Below are positions 1 through 9,151 of a stretch of 64,000 nucleotides of DNA, piece after piece. A program made the position numbers and the translations under genes. The DNA is from Nitrospirota bacterium (GTDB lineage: Bacteria > Nitrospirota > Thermodesulfovibrionia > Thermodesulfovibrionales > JdFR-88). Where the stretch lies: contig JAKAKS010000022.1 in assembly GCA_021813405.1 (NCBI GenBank), positions 246,375-310,374 on the forward strand, read 5' to 3'. The first letter of the stretch is position 1; each line of letters begins with the position of its first letter. The notes beneath the pieces were generated by a model that worked only from the letters and a program-made list of their open reading frames with translations, ran no database searches and was not told the DNA's origin.

Positions 1-995
1 TTTCGGGAAACCCCCACTTTCCGAAATCCGCGCTGGCGGGATTTCCGCCTTCCGCTATCATCCAGTCCCTTGAAAGTCACGGCGTGCAGTCCCATGAAGA
101 GGAAAGCGGAAAAATGTTTTTAGACGGGCGGGCCCGGCAGCTTCTGGATTTACTGGTGAAGCAATGCAAGGACAACGGCGCGGCCATAATTACGGGTGTT
201 AAAATAGGCGGCGCAAGAAAAAAGGCCGGGCGGTTTTCCGTAAACATTGAAGATGGACAGTTTGATTCTGAATCGCTGGTGGTGGCAACCGGCGGGCTTT
301 CTTATCCGGAGCTGGGGGCCACAAATCTTGGCTTAAAAATAGCGGAGCGGTTCGGGCTGCGGACCACGCCGGTAAGGCCTGCCCTTGTGCCCTTTATATT
401 CAACCCGGAGGACATGAAGAGATACGGCGAATTAAGCGGCATATCCTTGGAGGCTGTAATCCGATTTGAAAGCAAGGGGAGGAAAAAACTTGTGAGCGGG
501 GAGACGCTTTTTACCCATAAAGGGTTGAGCGGCCCGGCCATTTTGCAGGCCTCCTTATATTGGACTGGCGGCGGGCTTTCGATAGACCTTTTACCCGGCA
601 TGGATTTAAAAAATATGCTGGCAAAAGACAGGGCGCAAAACACCCGGATGCATAATTACCTCTCCGGCCTGCTGCCCCGCCGGCTGGCCACGAAATGGTG
701 CGAGCTGTTTTTAAATTCAATGCCTCTGAATCAATATCCGGCCAAGAGGCTTGAAAAGGCCGCCGATGAACTGCATAACTGGGCCATTCAGCCCTCAGGC
801 ACCGAAGGATACAAAACGGCCGAGGTGACGGCGGGCGGCGTGGACACCAAAGAACTTTCCTCCAGGACGATGGAGAGCGTGAAGGTGCCGGGCCTTTTTT
901 TTGCCGGGGAAGTGATGGATGTAACGGGCCAGCTTGGCGGATTCAATCTGCACTGGGCATGGGCGTCCGGCTTCGCGGCGGGCAGAAATGCATAA
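1..995 (+). CDS. BaiN/HI0933-family flavoprotein (NAD(P)/FAD-dependent oxidoreductase), 5' truncated
   Basis: The frame is open from base 3, so the gene begins before the window; the GTG at 84 is internal. The visible part covers the middle and C-terminal domains of the HI0933/BaiN (YhiN) flavoprotein family. Family hallmarks seen are VVATGGLSYPELGATN (second dinucleotide-contact segment) and the C-terminal FFAGEVMDVTGQLGGFNLHWAW, which closes over FAD. The N-terminal GxGxxG fold is off-window. Members are soluble FAD enzymes; a few reduce bile-acid enones, but the substrate here cannot be told. Its stop overlaps the start of the maf gene (ATG at 988), so the two are probably translated together. 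Confidence 0.85.
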   Translation, partial: SGNPHFPKSALAGFPPSAIIQSLESHGVQSHEEESGKMFLDGRARQLLDLLVKQCKDNGAAIITGVKIGGARKKAGRFSVNIEDGQFDSESLVVATGGLSYPELGATNLGLKIAERFGLRTTPVRPALVPFIFNPEDMKRYGELSGISLEAVIRFESKGRKKLVSGETLFTHKGLSGPAILQASLYWTGGGLSIDLLPGMDLKNMLAKDRAQNTRMHNYLSGLLPRRLATKWCELFLNSMPLNQYPAKRLEKAADELHNWAIQPSGTEGYKTAEVTAGGVDTKELSSRTMESVKVPGLFFAGEVMDVTGQLGGFNLHWAWASGFAAGRNA

Positions 996-1596
996 GGCGC
1001 AAAACAGGGGGAAAAAGATAATACTTGCTTCCGCTTCGGAAAGAAGGAGGGAGATTCTGGGATTGACGGGGCTGCGGTTTTCCGTGGAGGAAAGCGGCGT
1101 GGAGGAAACGATGCACGCCGGCATGCCGCCTCAAAGGCTTGCCCGCCTGCTTTCCAGGCAGAAGGCAACTGCCGTTGCGGAAAGGAGGAAAGGCAAGGAC
1201 GCTTTAATAATCGCGGCGGACACGTTCATGGTAATTGACGGCAGGTATCTTGGCAAGGCAAACGATGCCGCAGAGGCCAGGGCGATGCTGCGGGCCTTGA
1301 GTGGAAGGCGGCATATCGTTGTGACCGGCTATACCGTGGTGGATTCGGCAACCGGCAGGCGGGTTTCCGCGGCCTGCGAAACGAAGGTCTGGTTCAGACG
1401 GCTTGGCCAGGGCGAGATAGAGGGCTATATAAAAACAGGCGAGCCAATAGGCAAGGCCGGGGCGTACGCAATACAGGGGCTTGGCTCTATTTTTATCAGG
1501 AAGATAGAAGGGGACTTTTTTAACGTGGTGGGCCTGCCTTTAGGCCAGCTTGCCATAACACTGAAAAAATTCGGCTTGAGCCCGTTTAAAGCCTGA
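988..1596 (+). CDS. maf: Maf family nucleotide pyrophosphatase
   Basis: This 202-residue protein belongs to the Maf/YhdE family, which hydrolyses (d)NTPs, including modified ones, to NMP and PPi. The typical N-terminus ILASASERRREIL (substrate-binding S and R residues), the ADTFM segment containing the catalytic Asp, the GKAND loop and a C-terminal AYAIQGLG block are all present. I chose the ATG at 988, which overlaps the stop of the upstream flavoprotein by 8 bases; a longer frame starting at 934 would lie inside that gene. Length is normal for the family. Whether it is the dTTP/UTP or the m7GTP subtype cannot be decided by eye. Confidence 0.9.
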   Translation: MHKAQNRGKKIILASASERRREILGLTGLRFSVEESGVEETMHAGMPPQRLARLLSRQKATAVAERRKGKDALIIAADTFMVIDGRYLGKANDAAEARAMLRALSGRRHIVVTGYTVVDSATGRRVSAACETKVWFRRLGQGEIEGYIKTGEPIGKAGAYAIQGLGSIFIRKIEGDFFNVVGLPLGQLAITLKKFGLSPFKA

Positions 1597-1625
1597 TTAT
1601 CACTGGCGGCCCGCACAAAAGCTGA

Positions 1626-1631
1626 TACAAT
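1626..1631 (+). promoter_or_regulatory. -10 hexamer directly before the start codon at 1638
   Basis: TACAAT ends 6 bases before the ATG at 1638, so transcription would begin on or next to the start codon. No Shine-Dalgarno sequence and no clear -35 box are visible. It is one of several such arrangements in the window. Confidence 0.35.
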
Positions 1632-1637
1632 CTGGAT

Positions 1638-2051
1638 ATGAAAAGGTATGTTCTTTTTGCAAGTCTGCTTGCCGTACCGTTTTTAAATGCCGCATGCCAT
1701 CATTTTTCGTATCAGCCACAGACCCCTGTATATTCCGAGCACAAATACCTGGCCCCCTTGCCGGCCGGGCTTGTTATAGGCAAGGCGCCGCTTATTGAAA
1801 AAGGCGCGCCTCCGGAAGAGATAAAAAAGTCTCTTTCGCCCTTGCCGCCGCTTTTGCTCCAGACCGGCAGGCCGGTATACTTTTATAACGGCCTTTATTA
1901 TTATTTGTGGCAGAAAAGGTGGTATTTCAGCCGGACAAGGACAGGGCCGTGGTATGAGCTGCAGGTGGAATTCTATCCTAAGGAAACCGTTCTGGTGCCT
2001 GCGGGCATAAACGCCCCGGTGATGCCGTTGAAGTCTTCCATAAGGCCTTAA
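1638..2051 (+). CDS. small exported protein of unknown function
   Basis: Not recognised. It has 137 residues with an N-terminal signal sequence (MKRYVLFASLLAVPFLNAAC) whose Cys20 could be lipidated, although the residues before it (L-N-A-A-C) fit the lipobox poorly. The mature part is rich in Pro and Tyr, and residues 75-110 (RPVYFYNGLYYYLWQKRWYF) form an aromatic, probably beta-rich segment. An aromatic 'YYYLWQ..RWYFS.T..GPW' pattern is seen in small periplasmic proteins of delta-type bacteria, but no function is known. It converges with cusA, the stops being only a few bases apart. Confidence 0.7.
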   Translation: MKRYVLFASLLAVPFLNAACHHFSYQPQTPVYSEHKYLAPLPAGLVIGKAPLIEKGAPPEEIKKSLSPLPPLLLQTGRPVYFYNGLYYYLWQKRWYFSRTRTGPWYELQVEFYPKETVLVPAGINAPVMPLKSSIRP

Positions 2052-2053
2052 AA

Positions 2054-5000
2054 TCAGGGTTTTTGGTTCAGACTGCATACAATTGCGGTCTGTTTGTCAT
2101 CGCACTGCGGCTTGCCAAGCCCCCGCCCGCGCCAGAACGTGTAAATAACCGGGTAGATTATAAGCTCAAGGATAGTTGATGTGACCACGCCGCCTATCAT
2201 GGGCGCGGCTATGCGCTTCATAACGTCGGAGCCCGCCCCGTGGCTGAACATCACTGGTATAAGCCCGGCAAGTATCACGCTTACGGTCATTACCTTTGGC
2301 CTTATTCTTTTTACTGCGCCGTTCATAACGGCCTCCCGCAGGTCCGCCATGCTGTTCATAAGCCCCTTTTCAAACCTTTCCTTATACGCAAGCTCCAGAT
2401 ACAGGAGCATCACTACGCCTGTTTCCGCATCCAGGCCGGCCAGGGCTATAAGGCCCACCCATACGGCCGTGCTCATGTTGTAGTGCAGCAGGTATAAAAA
2501 CCAGAACGAGCCTACCAGCGAAAAGGGCACTGCCAAAAGGACTATAAAAGATTTGACCACGGATTTTGTGTTAAGGAAGATCAGCACAAAAATGATCAGG
2601 GCCGTAAGCGGAATTACCAGCTTCAGCCTGCTGGCCGTCTCCTGCATGTACTGGTATTCGCCGCTCCACTCAAGCCTGTACCCGGCAGGCAGTACAAGCG
2701 GCTTCAGCCTTGCCTGAAGCTCCTTTACAAACCCGCCGGTGTTGCCGCCCCCATAATCTATGTAAACGTATGAAACGGGAAATCCGGCCTCGCTTTTAAT
2801 CATGGAGGGGCCCTTTACGAATTTGAAATCCGCAAGCTCCCCAAGGGGCACCTGGGCAACGGGCGGGTTGGCATAGCCGCCTGCCGGGGCCATTCCGGGA
2901 ACTGTAAAGCCAGCCTGCCCCGGCAGTGACGTTCCGGGTATGCCTGTAGCTCCGGCCTCCATTGCGCCCTGAAGCGGCATGGCCACCGGCACCAGAACGT
3001 GTTTCAATTTGTTCAGGTCATCGCGCAGTCCGCGCTTGTACCTTACGTCCACGGGATAACGCTCCCGCCCCTCAATAGTTGTTGTAAGGTCCTCTCCGCC
3101 TATGGCGGACTGGATTATGTCCTGCACGTCCACAACCGAAAGCCCGTACCTGGCGGCTGCGGCGCGGTCCACTGTTATATCCAGGAAATAGCCGGAACTT
3201 GCCCTCTCCGCATATACGCTTCGCAAGCCGGGCGCGCCCGTAAGCAGGGCCTCTATCTCCTGCCCGATGGAGTCTATTACGTTTAAGTCCGGGCCAAGTA
3301 TTTTTATGCCCACCGGCGTTTTGATACCGGTTGCAAGCATGTCTATCCGTGTTTTTATAGGCATTGTAAAATCGTTAGAGGTGCCGGGTATCTGCAGCCT
3401 GTTGTTCATCTGGTCCTCAAGCTTCTCAAGGGTCATCCCCTTGGGCCACTGGTTTTCTGGCTTCAAGTTCACAATGGTTTCAAACATCTCTATCGGGGCC
3501 GGATCGGTGGCCGTATCGGCCCTGCCGGCCTTGCCGAAAACAGTGGTTACCTCCGGGAATTCCTTTAATATCCTGTCCTGCAACTGAAGGAGCCTGGAGG
3601 AAACCCCTATGGACGCCCCAGGCAGCGTAACGGGCATATAAAGGATAGAGCCTTCGTAAAGAGGCGGCATGAACTCCGAACCAAGCCTGCTCCACGGAAT
3701 ATAGGTAACGGCCATAATAACTGCGGCGGCTATTATAACCACGTACTTGTGACGCAGGGCGAACCTTGCAACCGGCTCATAAACCTTGTGCAGGCATCTG
3801 CTTGCGGGGTTCTTCTCCTCCGGCCTTATCTTTCCCCTGATAAGCATGGTCATCAAAACGGGGGTAAGGGTTACGGCTATAAAAGAGGCAAACAGCATGG
3901 CAAAGGTTTTGGTGTAGGCCAGCGGTTTAAACAGCCTTCCCGCCTGTTCCTGAAGCGTAAACACCGGCAAAAACCCGGCCGTTATCACCAGCAGCGAAAA
4001 GAACAGGGAAGGGCCCACCTCCATGGCGGCCTCAAGTATCATGTTTGTCCTTGTTATGTCCCTTGCGCAGGCCTCGCATTCCTCGATTTTCTTGTGGGCG
4101 TTCTCCACCATTATTATCGACGCGTCCACCATGGCCCCTATCGCTATGGCTATGCCGCTTAGGCTCATGATGTTGGAGGTTACCCCGATATAACGCATGC
4201 AGATGAAAGACATGATTATGGCGATAGGGAGAGTGACTATCACCACCAGCGCGCTTGGGAAATCCAGAAGGAAGACAAGGCAGACCACGCTGACAGCAAT
4301 GGAGAGCTTGATGATCTCCCATTTAAGCGTATCTATGGAGCGGTGGATAAGGTCGCTTCTGTCATAAGTGACTACCACCTTTACCCCCTTTGGCAGAGAG
4401 GGGGCGATCTCCGTGTTTATCTTCTGCTGAACGCGGTTGATTACATCAAGCACGTTCTGCCCGAAGCGGACCACCACGACCCCGCCCGCCACTTCGCCCT
4501 GGCCGTTCAGGTCCGCAACGCCGCGCCTCATCTCCGGGCCTATGCCAACAGTGGCCACGTCCTTCAAATAAATGGGAGTGCCATCTCCGTCCGTGCCAAC
4601 CGGCATATAGCGGAGGTCGTCAAGATTTTTTATATATCCCCTGCCGCGCACCATGTATTCCACCCCGGACATGTCCAGCACCCCTCCTTCCACATCCAGG
4701 TTGCCCTTCCTTACGGCGGCAAGCACATTGGTAAGCGGTATGTTGTATGCCAGCAGCCTGTTTGGGTCTACGTTTATCTGGTACTGCTTTACAAACCCTC
4801 CGATGCTGGCCACTTCGGCCACGCCTGGCACGCTCTCAAGCGCAAGTTTTATGTTCCAGTCCTGCAATGACCTAAGTTGCGATAAATCGTGCTGCCCGGT
4901 TTTGTCCACCAGGGCATATTCAAAACCCCAGCCCACGCCGGTTGCGTCGGGGCCAAGCTGCGGGTTTACCCCCGCCGGCAGTTTTGATTTAACCGATTGC

Positions 5001-5341
5001 AGGTATTCAAGCACGCGGCTTCTTGCCCAGTAGATGTTTGTGCCCTCCTTGAAAATGGCGTAGACGAAAGAGGACCCGAGATAGGAAAACCCCCTTACGG
5101 CCTTTACACCGGGGGCGGCAAGCAGTGTTGAAACAATAGGGTAGGTAACCTGGTCCTCAACAAGATCAGGGCTTCTGCCCGTCCATTGCGTATAGACGAT
5201 TACCTGGGTGTCGCTTAAATCCGGCAGGGCATCCAGAGGTGTCTTCTTAAGCGAATATATCCCCCATGTAATAAGGAAGACAAATAGGATAAAGACAAGC
5301 AGCCTGTTTCTGGCGCTTAGCTCTATTATCTTCCTTATCAT
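2054..5341 (-). CDS. cusA: CusA/CzcA-family RND heavy-metal efflux pump
   Basis: The inner-membrane proton/metal antiporter of a tripartite efflux system; it has 1095 residues, slightly longer than E. coli CusA. The first transmembrane helix is followed by the family signature PLDALPDLSDTQVIVYTQW. The periplasmic cleft keeps methionines in LYMP, IEMFET and TMPIKTRIDM, the positions that in CusA carry Cu(I)/Ag(I) (family knowledge), so copper or silver is favoured over the divalent cations of CzcA. A Gly/Ala/Pro/Met-rich insertion of about 45 residues sits at roughly residues 785-830, before VPLGELADF. It is the last gene of a four-gene operon (ytkA-like, cusC, cusB, cusA) and starts 7 bases after cusB. 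Confidence 0.92.
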   Translation of the reverse strand: MIRKIIELSARNRLLVFILFVFLITWGIYSLKKTPLDALPDLSDTQVIVYTQWTGRSPDLVEDQVTYPIVSTLLAAPGVKAVRGFSYLGSSFVYAIFKEGTNIYWARSRVLEYLQSVKSKLPAGVNPQLGPDATGVGWGFEYALVDKTGQHDLSQLRSLQDWNIKLALESVPGVAEVASIGGFVKQYQINVDPNRLLAYNIPLTNVLAAVRKGNLDVEGGVLDMSGVEYMVRGRGYIKNLDDLRYMPVGTDGDGTPIYLKDVATVGIGPEMRRGVADLNGQGEVAGGVVVVRFGQNVLDVINRVQQKINTEIAPSLPKGVKVVVTYDRSDLIHRSIDTLKWEIIKLSIAVSVVCLVFLLDFPSALVVIVTLPIAIIMSFICMRYIGVTSNIMSLSGIAIAIGAMVDASIIMVENAHKKIEECEACARDITRTNMILEAAMEVGPSLFFSLLVITAGFLPVFTLQEQAGRLFKPLAYTKTFAMLFASFIAVTLTPVLMTMLIRGKIRPEEKNPASRCLHKVYEPVARFALRHKYVVIIAAAVIMAVTYIPWSRLGSEFMPPLYEGSILYMPVTLPGASIGVSSRLLQLQDRILKEFPEVTTVFGKAGRADTATDPAPIEMFETIVNLKPENQWPKGMTLEKLEDQMNNRLQIPGTSNDFTMPIKTRIDMLATGIKTPVGIKILGPDLNVIDSIGQEIEALLTGAPGLRSVYAERASSGYFLDITVDRAAAARYGLSVVDVQDIIQSAIGGEDLTTTIEGRERYPVDVRYKRGLRDDLNKLKHVLVPVAMPLQGAMEAGATGIPGTSLPGQAGFTVPGMAPAGGYANPPVAQVPLGELADFKFVKGPSMIKSEAGFPVSYVYIDYGGGNTGGFVKELQARLKPLVLPAGYRLEWSGEYQYMQETASRLKLVIPLTALIIFVLIFLNTKSVVKSFIVLLAVPFSLVGSFWFLYLLHYNMSTAVWVGLIALAGLDAETGVVMLLYLELAYKERFEKGLMNSMADLREAVMNGAVKRIRPKVMTVSVILAGLIPVMFSHGAGSDVMKRIAAPMIGGVVTSTILELIIYPVIYTFWRGRGLGKPQCDDKQTAIVCSLNQKP

Positions 5342-5348
5342 AGGCGCC

Positions 5349-6587
5349 CTACTGGGTTACCCCTTCCAGCCTGGACTCCGAATCTATCAGGAAGGCTGCC
5401 TGCGAGGCCACTTTTTCGCCTGGCTTAAGCCCGCTTAGCACCTCGTCCAGCGTATCGGTTTTTACGCCCGTGGTAATTGCCCGAGGCTCAAAATTGCCCT
5501 GGCCCTGGTCCACGTAAACGATCTGCCTTACCCCGGTGTCTATGACGGCGCTTGAAGGGATGACCAGCCTTTTGCCCATATTTACATTTATAAGCACGTC
5601 CGAGTACATCTGGGGTTTCAGTTTTAAACCCGGGTTAGGGATTGAAAACCTTACCTTTGCAGTCCTTGTCTGCCCGGATATGGAAGGATACACATAGTCT
5701 ATTTTTGCCCTGAAGATTTTTCCCGGGAAAGCCCCAAGGGTAATGTCGGCCCATTGCCCCGTGCCTATCAGGGCAAGATCGTCCTCGAAGACGTCCGCCA
5801 GTATCCATACCCTTGAAAGCCCGGCCACATTGAATAACGTTTGGCCGGGTTCCGCCTTCATGCCGTTTACGGCATCCTTCTCCACAACATAGCCGCTTAC
5901 CGGGCTGTAAATAGTCAGGTCCCGGATGGGCTTGCCCGTAGTCTCGATATGTCTTATCTCGCTTTTCGGGATGTCGTAAAGTTCAAGCCTGCGCCGTGCG
6001 GCTGTTACCAGGGACGCCGCGTCTTTTGAGAGCATCGGGCCTATTGAGCCGCCCGTCTGGCCTTTCCCCTGGTCCGCCCATTTAAGCACGTTTAAATACT
6101 CCTGCTGTGTGGCGTAAAGCTCCGGGCTGTAAATAGTGGCAAGCGGCTGCCCCTTTTTGACGTACATCCCCGTATAATCCACATATAGCTTTTCAATCCA
6201 GCCCTCTACCTTTGTGTTTACAGTGGCAAGCATGGTCTCGTCATAAGTGACCACGCCCGTGGCGCGAATTGTCTTGTGAAGCGGCTCTATTTCAGCCGCA
6301 GTTGTCTTCACGTTTATAAGCTGCTGTTTGGCGCGCGAGATGTGCACGGAAGGCGCTCCGCCGGATGCTCCATTTTCCTCCCCCCAGCCGGAATCGTCTC
6401 CCCAGCCGCCGTTGCCGGAAGCGGCGGAATTGGAGTTGGAGGAATTTTGCACTGAGGAGTTTTGGGCCTGCGCCGCTTGCGGTGTTTCCGCCTGCCTTCT
6501 GTTTTTTAGTTTATAGGCAAACATGGCCCCTGCGATAAAAACGGCCATAACAAAAACGGCGAGGACAACTTTCTTATTTGTTCCCAT
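5349..6587 (-). CDS. cusB: CusB-type periplasmic adaptor of the RND metal efflux system
   Basis: A membrane fusion protein of 412 residues that links CusA to the outer-membrane channel. An N-terminal membrane anchor (residues 5-25) is followed by an unusual low-complexity linker of Gly, Ser, Asn and acidic residues (about 35-75). Then come the usual barrel, lipoyl and hairpin domains: the lipoyl halves are near VEGWIEKLYVDYTGMYVKKG and IYSPVSGYVVEKDAVNG. The C-terminal GVKTDTLDEVLSGLKPGEKV block is typical of CusB. The Met-rich N-terminal metal site of E. coli CusB is not evident. It overlaps cusC by 14 bases. Confidence 0.88.
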   Translation of the reverse strand: MGTNKKVVLAVFVMAVFIAGAMFAYKLKNRRQAETPQAAQAQNSSVQNSSNSNSAASGNGGWGDDSGWGEENGASGGAPSVHISRAKQQLINVKTTAAEIEPLHKTIRATGVVTYDETMLATVNTKVEGWIEKLYVDYTGMYVKKGQPLATIYSPELYATQQEYLNVLKWADQGKGQTGGSIGPMLSKDAASLVTAARRRLELYDIPKSEIRHIETTGKPIRDLTIYSPVSGYVVEKDAVNGMKAEPGQTLFNVAGLSRVWILADVFEDDLALIGTGQWADITLGAFPGKIFRAKIDYVYPSISGQTRTAKVRFSIPNPGLKLKPQMYSDVLINVNMGKRLVIPSSAVIDTGVRQIVYVDQGQGNFEPRAITTGVKTDTLDEVLSGLKPGEKVASQAAFLIDSESRLEGVTQ

Positions 6588-7902
6588 TTGCGCCCCCCTC
6601 TGTTATATAAGAGGTCCTTCCGGTAAGTGCCTCTATTCCGGCTATGGCCTTTTGCCTTTCGGTAAACTGCTGCCAGTACTTGAATTCATAGTCCAGGAGC
6701 GCCTTCAGCCTGTTTATGGCTGTAAGGGCGGAAACCGTGCCTGAGGTATAGCCGGACAGGGCGGACTCGAAATCCTGATAAGTTTTTGGCACAAGCCCTT
6801 CCTTGTATAATTGCATAAGGCTTCCTGCGGACTGGGCAGCGGAAAAATAATTTTCTACCCCGGAGGAAACCGATAATTTTACGGAATCCAGGTCCGCCCT
6901 GGCCTTTTCCAGAAGCCTGTTGGCCTCTGCAACGGCCTCCCTCTGTTTTGTTTTGTAATAAAGGGGAATGTTTATGGAGGTTGTGAGGCTCCAGTCGTCC
7001 ATGTATGCCCCGGCTTTCTTGTCCACCTCGCCCGCTACGGTAAAATCCGGGTAATACTGCTTTTGGGCGAAGGCCACCTCCGCACGGGCCTTTTCCAGAA
7101 GCCTTTGCTGCGCCTTTATACGCGGGCTGTTGCTTACGGCGGCGTTTACAAGAGGCGCCGCTGTTGCGGCGTTCAGGAGGCAGGCGGTTTCCCGCGGCCT
7201 GCCAAGCGGGGTTGCCGTATCTGTCCTGCCCAGCGCGGAATTCAATTGCGCGTTATCAGCAAGTATCTTTTGCGTGATCACCTGCTTTTTTTCCATCAGG
7301 GTATACTTTTCCGTTTGCGTGAGTATCACTTCCTCCTGAGGGGCCAGCCCGGCGGAGTAGCGCGCCAGCGCCGCCTTCTCAAGCTCCGTAAACAGACCGT
7401 ACCGCTGGTTGATTATGTCCAGATCCTTGTAGTTGAGCAGCAGATCGTAATACAGGCCCTTTACCTGCCTCGCTATCTGTAATTTCAGGTCCTCATAGGA
7501 CTGCCCGGCGGAAAGCGCGTCCTGGGCCGCTATCTTCCCCTGCAAGCCAAGCTTCCCCGGATACGGAAATTTCTGGGAGGCCGCAAACATCCACTGTGAC
7601 ATCTGCCTGTTGCCCAAGGAATATCTGTCCCATCCCTCGTTCTGATAGCCTGTGGTGAACATCGGGTCCGGAAGGCTCTTTGCCTGCGGTATCCTGTGCC
7701 TGCGCGCGGAGACCAGAAAGCCGTAGGAGGCTATATCCGGGTTGTTGGCCAGGGCTTCGCTTATAAGCGCCTGAAGAGAAATTTTTTGCGGCGCGGCCTC
7801 TGCGGCCACGGGCTGCCCCGGGGAGGCAGCGCCGGCCCGGTGTGCCGGGGAGAGCATAATCACCACTGCCATCATCGCAAGCCAGAGATTTTTTCCGTTC
7901 AT
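6574..7902 (-). CDS. cusC: TolC-family outer-membrane channel (CusC-like)
   Basis: The outer-membrane exit duct of the metal pump, 442 residues. A signal peptide (residues 1-25) is followed by two tandem OEP repeats rich in coiled-coil helices, e.g. the EALANNPDI helix typical of TolC-family N-termini and EALANNPDI's counterpart SNSPRIKAQQRLLEKARAEVAFAQ in repeat two. No lipobox cysteine is visible. It lies directly upstream of cusB in the same operon, 5 bases from the ytkA-like gene. A GGTAGGAG Shine-Dalgarno sequence lies just before the ATG. Confidence 0.85.
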   Translation of the reverse strand: MNGKNLWLAMMAVVIMLSPAHRAGAASPGQPVAAEAAPQKISLQALISEALANNPDIASYGFLVSARRHRIPQAKSLPDPMFTTGYQNEGWDRYSLGNRQMSQWMFAASQKFPYPGKLGLQGKIAAQDALSAGQSYEDLKLQIARQVKGLYYDLLLNYKDLDIINQRYGLFTELEKAALARYSAGLAPQEEVILTQTEKYTLMEKKQVITQKILADNAQLNSALGRTDTATPLGRPRETACLLNAATAAPLVNAAVSNSPRIKAQQRLLEKARAEVAFAQKQYYPDFTVAGEVDKKAGAYMDDWSLTTSINIPLYYKTKQREAVAEANRLLEKARADLDSVKLSVSSGVENYFSAAQSAGSLMQLYKEGLVPKTYQDFESALSGYTSGTVSALTAINRLKALLDYEFKYWQQFTERQKAIAGIEALTGRTSYITEGGANGNK

Positions 7903-7906
7903 GCTC

Positions 7907-8305
7907 CTACCGGGCGTTGATATCGAATCTTGCCGGCGGCAGCAGCCTGCCCGCGCGCTTCACCTTCACCATTACGTGCCATGTGCCTGCGGTCTCCAGG
8001 TTCATTACGGCATGGTATTCGTTTCCGGAGCGGGCGGCGTCTGCGTAACCTTCCATGCGGGCCATCGAACCCATCGGCGGCATCATCCAGTAGACCCTTA
8101 CCAGGGCGTCAGTTACTGCCCTGCCGGAATTGTCCGTAAGCTGCACCCTTGCAAGATTCCGGCCGGCGGCCGGAGCTTTGTCAATCATGAAATTCACTTG
8201 AAGGTTTCCCGCCTGCCTCGCCACGCGCACGCCCGCCCCAAACGCGGTTGCGCTTATAAGCAACACAGCCGGTAAAACTAACAGGGCCGTAAGTTTCTTT
8301 TTCAT
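7907..8305 (-). CDS. YtkA/FixH-like periplasmic domain protein, first gene of the copper efflux operon
   Basis: A secreted protein of 132 residues with a clear signal peptide (cleavage near TAFGAG, about residue 24) and a single immunoglobulin-like beta domain. The DSGRAVTDALVRVYWMMPPMGSM segment resembles YtkA-like and FixH domains, which occur beside copper-handling and cytochrome-oxidase genes. Mature-domain methionines (MMPPMGSMARM) could bind Cu(I); this is inference. AGGAGGCGAC precedes the ATG. Being first in the cus operon it may act as a periplasmic metal chaperone or sensor-side protein. Confidence 0.7.
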   Translation of the reverse strand: MKKKLTALLVLPAVLLISATAFGAGVRVARQAGNLQVNFMIDKAPAAGRNLARVQLTDNSGRAVTDALVRVYWMMPPMGSMARMEGYADAARSGNEYHAVMNLETAGTWHVMVKVKRAGRLLPPARFDINAR

Positions 8306-8348
8306 GTCGCCTCCTGTAAAGCCATTTTGCTTAAAGAGTACCCCGGTG

Positions 8349-8377
8349 ATATTAAGGAGTTATGAAAAACTTTGCAA
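8349..8377 (-). promoter_or_regulatory. candidate sigma70 promoter of the ytkA-like-cusCBA operon
   Basis: On the minus strand TTGCAA (8377-8372), a 17-bp spacer and TAATAT (8354-8349) lie 44 bases upstream of the start codon at 8305. The matches are 4/6 and 4/6. It sits in the divergent spacer shared with the response regulator gene, the expected place for control by that regulator. Confidence 0.4.
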
Positions 8378-8430
8378 CTGGGAATTACGGCTCCGCAACC
8401 GCCCATCCACCGGAAAGCGCCCTCTTTCTT

Positions 8431-8436
8431 TATAAT
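8431..8436 (+). promoter_or_regulatory. -10 hexamer directly before the response regulator start
   Basis: A perfect TATAAT ends 7 bases before the ATG at 8444. There is no Shine-Dalgarno sequence and no recognisable -35 at the expected distance. The message would be leaderless or nearly so. Confidence 0.4.
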
Positions 8437-8443
8437 AAAATAA

Positions 8444-9151
8444 ATGCCGGATGACGTTCTTTCCGTTCTCGTTGTCGAAGATGACTACAAGATAGCCAGG
8501 GTTGTAAAGGTTTATCTTGAGCAGGCCGGTTTCAGGATAACCGCTGCCTCTAAAGGACGCGACGCCATTGCCGCCCTGGCCAAAGAACTGCCCTCCCTGG
8601 TAATTCTGGACCTAATGCTGCCGGATATGGCCGGGGAAGACCTTTTTGGCGAGATCAAAAAGCTTGCGGACATCCCCGTTATAATTCTTACGGCCAAATC
8701 AGCCCCTGAAGAAAGAGTGGCCGGGTTTGCGCTTGGGGCGGACGATTATATAGTAAAACCTTTCAATCCGCGCGAAATGGTATACCGGGTTAAGGCCCTG
8801 CTTAAAAGGGCTGTTGCCAGGGAGGCTGCCGCCCCCGCGATGAGCTTCAATGAGGGCCTTATCAGTGTTGACGGGCAAAAACACGAAGTCAGGAAGCGCG
8901 GCGTCCCGGTAGATTTTACCCCAAGCGAATTCAGGATAATGCTTGCGTTTGCCTCCTCCCCGCACTGGGTTCTGACCAGGGAGAAACTTATAGAAAAAGC
9001 CTTCGGGTATCAGTTTGAAGGGTTTGACCGCACTATTGATGTTCACATCAAAAACATAAGGCAGAAGATCGAGGACGATCCAAGAAACCCGGCGCTTATA
9101 GTCACTGTGCACAGGGTGGGCTACAAGTTTGCCGCGGAGCGCGATGTTTAA
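8444..9151 (+). CDS. OmpR/PhoB-family response regulator (metal-responsive by context)
   Basis: A DNA-binding response regulator of 235 residues. The receiver domain (1-120) shows the acidic pocket VVEDD (E12-D14), phospho-acceptor D56 in VILDLMLPD, and the conserved Lys in DYIVKPF. The C-terminal winged helix (about 135-232) has the PhoB-type FTPSEFRIM, VLTREKLIEKAF and DRTIDVHIKNIRQKIEDDP blocks. It is divergent from the cus operon and overlaps its partner kinase by 8 bases. By analogy with CusR/CopR it probably activates the neighbouring copper genes; the sequence does not prove the ligand. Confidence 0.88.
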   Translation: MPDDVLSVLVVEDDYKIARVVKVYLEQAGFRITAASKGRDAIAALAKELPSLVILDLMLPDMAGEDLFGEIKKLADIPVIILTAKSAPEERVAGFALGADDYIVKPFNPREMVYRVKALLKRAVAREAAAPAMSFNEGLISVDGQKHEVRKRGVPVDFTPSEFRIMLAFASSPHWVLTREKLIEKAFGYQFEGFDRTIDVHIKNIRQKIEDDPRNPALIVTVHRVGYKFAAERDV

